NCBI RefSeq assembly: GCF_900115085.1
Contig: NZ_FOVF01000020.1
Location: 1 to 64,000, forward strand
Reading direction: 5' to 3'
Origin: Dokdonella immobilis
GTDB taxonomy: Bacteria > Pseudomonadota > Gammaproteobacteria > Xanthomonadales > Rhodanobacteraceae
Length of the DNA: 64,000 nt
A program made the position numbers and the translations under genes. The notes below the pieces were generated by a model. It was not told the DNA's origin. It saw only the letters and a list, made by a program, of their open reading frames with translations, and did not search any database. This document shows positions 58,351 through 64,000 of this stretch, piece after piece (within the stretch, counting starts at the first letter, position 1; the number at the start of each line of letters is the position of its first letter).

Positions 58351-58827
58351 TTACTTGACGCGCTTGACCCTGATGTCGCAACCACAGCCGTCGACATACA
58401 TGAGCCAGCTGCCGAAACTCATCGGCTTGATCTTCACCTTCGGCGCGGTCATGTGGAAGCCTGAGCGAACCGATTCGGCCTGTTCCCAGACCTGCCCGTT
58501 TTCGAGCGTGACCCGGGTCTTGCCGGTCCAGCCGTTGAATTCGCCGGCGATGCTCGATTCGACCACCTCGCGATCGCTGTCGTTGGAATAGAAACTCGTC
58601 GTGCCGTCCCTGTGCCGGATCGGCGCGCCAATGTCGCTGACGCCCTTGGCCTGGATCCAGCCGTTCAGGTACTTCAGCTGCTCGGGGCTCAGCCTGTCGA
58701 GGCCGGCCGCCGTGAACTCGTCTTGCGACATGCGCTCTTCGAGGGTTGGCGCCTGGGTTTGCGCCTGCACCGTGCAGAGCGGCGAAAGGAGGAGGAAAGC
58801 GGCGATGAGCAGGACTCTGGAGGGCAT
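58351..58827 (-). CDS. Small exported protein of unknown function
   Basis: 158 residues from ATG 58827. Signal peptide about 1-22 (LLIAAFLLLSPLCTVQAQ). A helical part with LDRLSPEQLKYLNGWIQAK (about 40-60) precedes a beta-rich domain: FNGWTGKTRVTLENGQVWEQ and SWLMYVDGCGCDIRVKRVK. The second half has the look of a small beta-barrel. Similar proteins are common in Xanthomonad genomes, all unannotated. No link to neighbours. Confidence 0.6.
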   Translation of the reverse strand: MPSRVLLIAAFLLLSPLCTVQAQTQAPTLEERMSQDEFTAAGLDRLSPEQLKYLNGWIQAKGVSDIGAPIRHRDGTTSFYSNDSDREVVESSIAGEFNGWTGKTRVTLENGQVWEQAESVRSGFHMTAPKVKIKPMSFGSWLMYVDGCGCDIRVKRVK

Positions 58828-59055
58828 GACGATGGGCTCTGTGCGTTGGTCAAAACGTGACCAGTTGGTCGAAAACTCGTTGTCTAACGGGAGGTTAACA
58901 GGTGCGTTGCAGCGATGTAGCAGGTAGAATGCGGACCGAGCCAGTTTAGCATCGGGTGCTGTGATTACGGTTGCCCGGTTTTTGTACGTGTTTCCGGATT
59001 GGCCCAAACCAAGCGGATTCGCGGTTATCCTGTTCCACAATTGTATGCGGACCCG

Positions 59056-60120
59056 ATGAACTTGAAGATGAAGTGCCTACTTGGCAGCCTGCGTGCTGCA
59101 CTCTCCGCCGCCCTCATTGCCGGCGCAGTCACGGCCACGGCCGGAGCGCCCGGCGGCAACGTTGCTGCACTGGTCGGAGGTGACCTCCAGTCCGGCGACC
59201 AGGCCACGGTCGGACTGGATGCGTCGATTGCCGGGGCGTTCGCCTATACGAAGCAGTTTTCCGGTCCCGCTACCGCGACGGCCTATTTCGACCAGCACGT
59301 GTTCTGCGCCGAAACGCCGCGCAACGCCAATGGACTCTCCCTGCTGCCGCGCTACCAGCTGCCGGCTTCGGTCGGCAACGACGTCTGGCAGTTCCCCGAT
59401 GTCTACGTGCAAAGCCTGGTCTATTCCGGTTCCGGCAGCGGTGCCGCAGGGGCGCCGGCATTGCGCATCGGCGAGGCCGCCAGCGCCGGCTTCAAGCGGT
59501 TCCGTTGCCTGAGCGCGCTGCCCGGTTCCAGCCTGGAGCCGTGGCACGTCAGCCACGGCCTGTTCGACGAAGGCTTCGGCGATTATGTCGGCGCCGCCAA
59601 TTCGGCGCTCGGAACGTCACCGCCGCGCGATCCACCAAGTGGGCCACATCAGAACATCAAGGTCGTGGCCCAGTCCTTCGGCGGTTTTGCCGGCAAATCG
59701 GTCAGCGTGGTCCGCCTCGAAATGCAGTTCGACGGTAGCGTACCCGCGAACACCGAATGGACCCTGGTCGACGCCTACAATTCCAGTGCGCTGTCGTCCA
59801 CGAGCGACGCCGAATGGTGCCTGTTGCGCGCCGATTGGGTCGACGGCACGCCACCGCCGGCCAACCTGTGCAACGACGTCGCGATCCTGATGCCGGGCTT
59901 TTTCCCGGAAAGCGGCCCGTTCGTACGTCGTTCGATACCGTTCACCACCCTCGCTCCCGGCCCCTACTACGTGCTCGTTTCGCGTTCGGTCCGTGGCACG
60001 GCGGCGGGCGGCACGCCGATCCAGGGCTTCGCCGCGCTGCGTACCGCTGGCGGCATGCCCGGCGTCGCCGACGAGCTGCAGGACTGGTTCGCCGACGACA
60101 GCGTCTGGTACAACTACTGA
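59056..60120 (+). CDS. Exported protein of unknown function
   Basis: 354 residues from ATG 59056. Signal peptide of about 30 residues, probably ending at ATAGA. The mature protein is beta-rich with several cysteines; blocks such as YFDQHVFCAETPRNANGLSL, YVQSLVYSGSG, RLEMQFDGSVPANTEWTLVD and PGPYYVLVSRSVRGTAAG are visible. It ends DDSVWYNY and lacks the F-x-x-GF tail. No family recognised; probably a periplasmic or secreted beta-sandwich protein. Convergent with nothing; relA follows 120 nt downstream on the same strand. Confidence 0.6.
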   Translation: MNLKMKCLLGSLRAALSAALIAGAVTATAGAPGGNVAALVGGDLQSGDQATVGLDASIAGAFAYTKQFSGPATATAYFDQHVFCAETPRNANGLSLLPRYQLPASVGNDVWQFPDVYVQSLVYSGSGSGAAGAPALRIGEAASAGFKRFRCLSALPGSSLEPWHVSHGLFDEGFGDYVGAANSALGTSPPRDPPSGPHQNIKVVAQSFGGFAGKSVSVVRLEMQFDGSVPANTEWTLVDAYNSSALSSTSDAEWCLLRADWVDGTPPPANLCNDVAILMPGFFPESGPFVRRSIPFTTLAPGPYYVLVSRSVRGTAAGGTPIQGFAALRTAGGMPGVADELQDWFADDSVWYNY

Positions 60121-60239
60121 GCCAGGCGTCAGAAGCGCAGCGGCCGGCGTGACCGGCCACTGCGGGATCAGCACCCTGCACCCGTCGAATCCGGCGGCCG
60201 CCACGATTGCCCGCCGGCCGTCGGTCACCGTGGATACCC

Positions 60240-62354
60240 ATGGGACGACTTGTGTCCAATCCGACCGCCGACACGCTGGTCCGGATCGAAGGCAAGCTTG
60301 CCGACTCGATCGAGGCGCGCACGCGCTGGGACGCGGGAGAGCCGGTGCGCCAGGCGATCCTGGCCGAACTCGACAGGCTGGCGACCGGTTCGATCGCGCA
60401 AATTGCCTTGCTGCTGTACGAGGCGACCGAAGCTGGATGCCAGTTCACGCCTGCCGAATGGCAGGCCTTTGGCGGGGAGGTGGTTGACCTGATCGAGGGC
60501 CAGCGCGCCGCTGGCAAGGTCTGGTCGCTGTACTCGGTCCGCTCCGGCGCCGGCGCCGCCGAGGGTTTGCGCCGACTGTTGCTGGCCATCATCCGCGACC
60601 TGCGCGTCGTGTTCATCCTGCTGGCGCGCCAGCTCGTGATGATGCGCAATGCGGTCGACCTCGACGACAAGGACCGCCGTGCGCTGGCCCAGCTGACGGC
60701 GGATATCCATGCCCCGCTGGCCAACCGGCTGGGTATCTGGCAGCTCAAGTGGGAGCTTGAAGACCTGGCGTTCCGCTACCTGCAGCCGGAAACCTACCGC
60801 CAGATCGCCACCCTGCTCGACGAGCGCCGCAACGACCGCGAGGCCTGGATCGCCGCCGCGGCCGGCACGCTGCGCGCGGCCCTCAAGGACTCCGGCATCG
60901 AGGCCGATATCGCCGGGCGTCCCAAGCACATCAGCTCGATCTGGCGGAAGATGCAGAAGAAGGGCCTCGGTTTTTCCGAGCTCTACGACATCCGCGCCTT
61001 GCGCGTGCTGGTCCGCGATGTGCCGGCGTGCTATGCAGCGCTCGGTGTCGTGCATTCGCTGTGGCCGTTCATTCCCGGCGAATTCGACGACTACATCGCC
61101 AGCCCCAAGGGTAACAATTACCAGTCTCTGCATACCGCCGTGGTCGGTCCCGAGGGCCGCACCCTGGAGGTGCAGATCCGCTCCCACGACATGCACGCCT
61201 ATGCCGAGCTCGGATTCGCCGCGCACTGGCGCTACAAGGAAGGCAGCGGTGCCGACGCCAGCTTCGAGCGAAAGATCGCCTGGATGCGCCAGCTGCTCGA
61301 AGGACGCGACGAGCAGGACGACGACTCGGCCCTGCTCGCCGCGTTCCGCACCGATGTCATCGAGGACCGGGTCTACCTGTTGACTCCGAAAGGGCAGGTG
61401 ATCGACCTGCCGAAAGGGGCCACCGTGCTCGATTTCGCCTATGTCATCCACACCGACGTCGGCCACCGCTGTCGCGGCGCCAAGGTCAACGGCCGCATCG
61501 TGCCGCTGACCCATCAGCCGGCCAGCGGTGATCGCATCGAGATCCTCACGGGCAAGGTCGCCGAACCTCGCCGCGACTGGCTCAGCACGCACCACGGCTT
61601 CCTGCACACGGGCCGGGCCCGCAACAAGGTGCGCAACTGGTTCAAGCACGCCGACCGCGAGCTCAACATCGCCGCCGGCCGCGGCGTGCTCGATCGCGAG
61701 TTCAAGCGTCTTGCCCTGCACAACGTCGAACTCGAGAGCCTGCCGGCACGCTTCCAGCTGCGCAGTGTCGAGGATCTCTACGAAGCGCTGGCCCTCGGCG
61801 ACGTCACCCCGACCCAGATCGCGCGCACCCTGCATGAGGGCGAGCGCGATGCCGAACCCGCTTCGGCGCGGGTCCCGGCCCCTGCAAAGCCCGCCGCGCC
61901 CGGCAAGGACGCGCTGGTCATCGAAGGGGTCGGCAACCTGCTCTCGGTGCTCGCCCGCTGCTGCCAGCCGGTGCCGGGCGATGCAGTGGCCGGCTTCATC
62001 ACGCGTGGTCGTGGGGTCAGCGTTCATCGCGCCGATTGCAGGCAATTGCAGCGCCTGCGCACGCTCGATCCGGACCGCATCATCGAAGTCACCTGGGGCG
62101 GCTCGCACCAGCGCGCCTACGAGGTCGACGTGCGCGTTCGCGGCTACGACCGCAAGGGCCTGCACAAGGATGTCAGCAACGTGATCGCCGCTGCCAACGT
62201 GCACATCCTGGCGGTCGATGCACGGGTCGATCCGGCGCGGAACGAAGTGACCATGAACTATGCCCTGCGCGTCGCCGATTTTGGCCAGCTCTCGAGCCTG
62301 CTCGCGCAACTGCACGCGGTACCGAACGTGATCGAGGCGGAGCGCAAGGTCTGA
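60240..62354 (+). CDS. relA: GTP pyrophosphokinase RelA
   Basis: 704 residues from ATG 60240 (an in-frame ATG at 60207 would add 11). The N-terminal hydrolase-like domain lacks the HD motif where SpoT has it (reads LRVVFILLARQLVMMRNAVD), so it is the synthetase-only RelA form. The synthetase domain has YDIRALRVLVRD and ASPKGNNYQSLHTAVVGP. A TGS domain (RVYLLTPKGQVIDLPKGATV), a zinc-finger/CC motif (ARCCQPVPGD, CRQL) and a C-terminal ACT domain follow. It makes (p)ppGpp on stalled ribosomes. Followed 88 nt later by a Ser/Thr kinase gene on the same strand. Confidence 0.93.
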   Translation: MGRLVSNPTADTLVRIEGKLADSIEARTRWDAGEPVRQAILAELDRLATGSIAQIALLLYEATEAGCQFTPAEWQAFGGEVVDLIEGQRAAGKVWSLYSVRSGAGAAEGLRRLLLAIIRDLRVVFILLARQLVMMRNAVDLDDKDRRALAQLTADIHAPLANRLGIWQLKWELEDLAFRYLQPETYRQIATLLDERRNDREAWIAAAAGTLRAALKDSGIEADIAGRPKHISSIWRKMQKKGLGFSELYDIRALRVLVRDVPACYAALGVVHSLWPFIPGEFDDYIASPKGNNYQSLHTAVVGPEGRTLEVQIRSHDMHAYAELGFAAHWRYKEGSGADASFERKIAWMRQLLEGRDEQDDDSALLAAFRTDVIEDRVYLLTPKGQVIDLPKGATVLDFAYVIHTDVGHRCRGAKVNGRIVPLTHQPASGDRIEILTGKVAEPRRDWLSTHHGFLHTGRARNKVRNWFKHADRELNIAAGRGVLDREFKRLALHNVELESLPARFQLRSVEDLYEALALGDVTPTQIARTLHEGERDAEPASARVPAPAKPAAPGKDALVIEGVGNLLSVLARCCQPVPGDAVAGFITRGRGVSVHRADCRQLQRLRTLDPDRIIEVTWGGSHQRAYEVDVRVRGYDRKGLHKDVSNVIAAANVHILAVDARVDPARNEVTMNYALRVADFGQLSSLLAQLHAVPNVIEAERKV

Positions 62355-62442
62355 GGCCGCGGAATGGCAGCGGCGGGCGGATCGGGCTGATATGCTACGT
62401 CCCACGCTGCAGCGCGGCATAGTGCATGGATACAGACCGCTC

Positions 62443-64000
62443 GTGATCGAAATTCCTGGATATCGATTGCTGCGCCAGCTCGGGCGTGGCGGCATGGCTA
62501 CCGTGTATCTGGCGGTCCAGGAATCCGTGGACCGTGAAGTCGCGCTCAAGATCATGTCACCGGCGCTGCTGGTCGATCCGAATTTCGGCGAACGCTTCCT
62601 GCGCGAGGCCAAGATCGCCGCCCGCCTGCATCATCGCCACGTGGTCGGCATTCATGATGTCAGTCGTGTCGGCGACTACCACTACATCGCCATGGAATAC
62701 CTGGCCGGTGGCCCGGTCCTGAGCAAGGACGGCCCGCCGCGCCCGGTCTCGTTCGCCCTGCGCGTGACCCGCGAAATCGCCGGTGCGGTGAACTATGCGC
62801 AGCAGAAGGGTTTCATCCATCGCGACATCAAGCCCGACAACATCCTGCTGCGCGACGATGGCTCCTCGGCCCTGACCGATTTCGGCATCGCCCGCGCCAA
62901 CGACTCGGCGACGCGCATGACCCGCACCGGATCGGTGGTCGGCACGCCGCACTACATGAGTCCGGAGCAGGCCCGCGGCAAGCAGCTCGACGGTCGCGCC
63001 GATCTGTACAGTCTCGGTGTCGTGCTCTACGAGATGCTGGTCGGGCGCGTGCCCTACCACGCCGAGGATTCATTGGCGGTCGGCATCATGCACATCACCC
63101 AGCCGGTGCCGCGCCTGCCCGATTCGCTGGCCGTCCTGCAGCCGCTGGTCGACGGCTTCATGGCCAAGGATCCGAGCGACCGCTTCCAGACCGGCAACGA
63201 TGCGGCGCTCGCCATCGCGCGTTACGAGCAGGCGATCGCCAGCGGCGAGCTCGAAGGCCTCGAGGTCTCGCCGTCCGACTTCGGCCGCGAAGCGCGCGTG
63301 CTGGAAACGCGGATTTCGCCGACGCCGCTGACCCAGCATTCGCCGCGACCGGCTTCCGCCGATGCGGATCCGCGCGGTCGATCCGACCCGAGCATGGGCC
63401 GCCTCGAGGAGATCATGGCGGCCACCGACGACCACATCATGCGCGCCAGTCGCATTTCGCGCGGCAAGGCCAAGGCGAAGCCGCGGCGCAACCGAGTGCG
63501 GGTCGGCCTGCTGATCGCGCTGCTTGCGTTTGCTGGTGGCGGCTTCCTGGTCTGGAAACACCAGGATCGGCTGCGCGCTTTTCTGCCGAATACCGAGCTC
63601 AACGACATCCTGGCGCGCGCGCAGCAGGCGCTCGATGCGGACCGGCTCGAAGGCGGCAGCGGCGACAGTGCGCGCGAACTGTTCCAGGCCGCGCGCACGC
63701 TCGATCCGGACAACGACATCGCCCGCCGTGGCTTGCGCAACGTCGGCGAGAAGCTGCTGGCCCGGGCGCGCGATGCGCTGGCCCGCGGCGAACTTGCTCC
63801 GGCCCGTCAGGCTGCTGCCGCGGCGCGCGAACTGCTCGGTGGCGGCGCTGCGGTGGACGAAATCGACAAGGCGATCGCCGCCCAGGATGCGCGTGGCACG
63901 CAGACCGAATCGCTGCTGGCCGCGGCCCAGGCCGAGTTCGACGCCGGGCGCCTGCTCGGCGACGGCGGCGCGATCGCGCTCTATCAGCGGATGCTCGCGA
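62443..64000 (+). CDS. Membrane Ser/Thr protein kinase (3' end beyond window)
   Basis: 519 residues visible from GTG 62443; an in-frame ATG at 62392 would add 17. The usual start of this family, IEIPGYRLLRQLGRGGMATVY, supports the GTG. Kinase domain about 7-270 with Lys36 (VALKIM), HRDIKPDN with Asp128, DFG at 146-148 and GTPHYMSPEQARG; all catalytic residues present. A linker follows, then a transmembrane helix (about 356-372) and a helical TPR-like periplasmic region (DILARAQQALDADRLE, ARELFQAARTLDPDNDI) that runs off the window. It is the common Xanthomonad Ser/Thr kinase, a different subfamily from the one at 18242. Confidence 0.9.
   Translation, partial: MIEIPGYRLLRQLGRGGMATVYLAVQESVDREVALKIMSPALLVDPNFGERFLREAKIAARLHHRHVVGIHDVSRVGDYHYIAMEYLAGGPVLSKDGPPRPVSFALRVTREIAGAVNYAQQKGFIHRDIKPDNILLRDDGSSALTDFGIARANDSATRMTRTGSVVGTPHYMSPEQARGKQLDGRADLYSLGVVLYEMLVGRVPYHAEDSLAVGIMHITQPVPRLPDSLAVLQPLVDGFMAKDPSDRFQTGNDAALAIARYEQAIASGELEGLEVSPSDFGREARVLETRISPTPLTQHSPRPASADADPRGRSDPSMGRLEEIMAATDDHIMRASRISRGKAKAKPRRNRVRVGLLIALLAFAGGGFLVWKHQDRLRAFLPNTELNDILARAQQALDADRLEGGSGDSARELFQAARTLDPDNDIARRGLRNVGEKLLARARDALARGELAPARQAAAAARELLGGGAAVDEIDKAIAAQDARGTQTESLLAAAQAEFDAGRLLGDGGAIALYQRMLA

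Noticed and set aside
60225-62612. 795-codon minus-strand frame opposite relA
   Set aside because: RelA domains on the plus strand account for the sequence; the antisense translation shows no domain.

Overview
The window is 64 kb of high-G+C bacterial chromosome (about two thirds G+C by eye) carrying densely packed, mostly chromosomal-type genes. Several features point to the Gammaproteobacteria, order Lysobacterales (Xanthomonadales), and probably to a Dokdonella/Rhodanobacter-like lineage. These are a monofunctional RelA, a YjgN (DUF898)-M48 peptidase pair, Ser/Thr kinases of the 'IEIPGYRLLRQLGRGGMA' type, several secreted proteins ending in an F-x-x-GF-(D/E) tail, and arrays of GGGATTC heptamers. 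The taxonomic assignment is inference from familiarity with these families; there is no rRNA gene in the window to test it. No tRNA, rRNA, prophage or CRISPR array was seen.

Layout. 0.2-5 kb: MOSC protein, GMC oxidoreductase, YjgN membrane protein and an overlapping M48 metallopeptidase. 5.1-7 kb: etfB-etfA (electron transfer flavoprotein), whose quinone oxidoreductase partner lies 40 kb away at 45.3-46.9 kb. 7.2-11.5 kb: an ATP-grasp enzyme, divergent from a translationally coupled class IV aminotransferase/sulfotransferase pair, and a secreted acetamidase/formamidase. 11.9-16.8 kb: exported proteins (OB-fold, DUF5666, FG-GAP) and a GST. 16.8-23.4 kb: a five-gene signalling operon in which a secreted protein, an FHA-GAF protein, a membrane Ser/Thr kinase with TPR ectodomain, a histidine kinase and a LuxR-type response regulator follow one another, with 4-nt stop/start overlaps from the FHA gene on. 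23.9-32.2 kb: more large exported proteins, a diguanylate cyclase and a lipoprotein metallo-beta-lactamase. 32.4-35.8 kb: a CadC-like membrane transcription factor and a lipoprotein. 36-38.2 kb: NhaA and CaCA antiporters behind a structured leader. 38.2-44.3 kb: a second diguanylate cyclase, an IS5-like MITE, two alpha/beta hydrolases, a cNMP-thioredoxin-reductase-like fusion and a small putative DNA-binding protein. 44.6-53.4 kb: SpoIIAA-like protein, ETF-QO, amidase, an Mla-type lipid transport operon (permease, ATPase, MCE protein, lipoprotein) and a ThrE exporter. 53.4-58.3 kb: heptamer repeat elements, dps and hrpA. 58.4-64 kb: two exported proteins of unknown function, relA and a Ser/Thr kinase cut by the window end.

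How the genes fit together. The clearest units are (i) ETF plus ETF-QO, feeding electrons from flavoprotein dehydrogenases to quinone; (ii) the FHA/GAF-Ser/Thr kinase-two-component operon, which looks like a single phospho-relay module in which a soluble histidine kinase gets its input from a membrane Ser/Thr kinase; (iii) the MlaE-F-D plus lipoprotein operon for outer-membrane lipid trafficking; (iv) the NhaA/CaCA pair for Na+/H+/Ca2+ balance.

The most unusual structure is the GGGATTC heptamer element. One copy sits between thrE and dps. A second, larger copy is inserted in frame inside hrpA, where about 90 codons of repeat-derived peptide interrupt the helicase. Because seven is not a multiple of three and the unit contains no stop codon on either strand, the repeat stays open in all six frames, which may be why it can be tolerated inside a gene. 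The shared C-terminal tail of four unrelated exported proteins is the second signal that could mark an undescribed system (sorting or processing).
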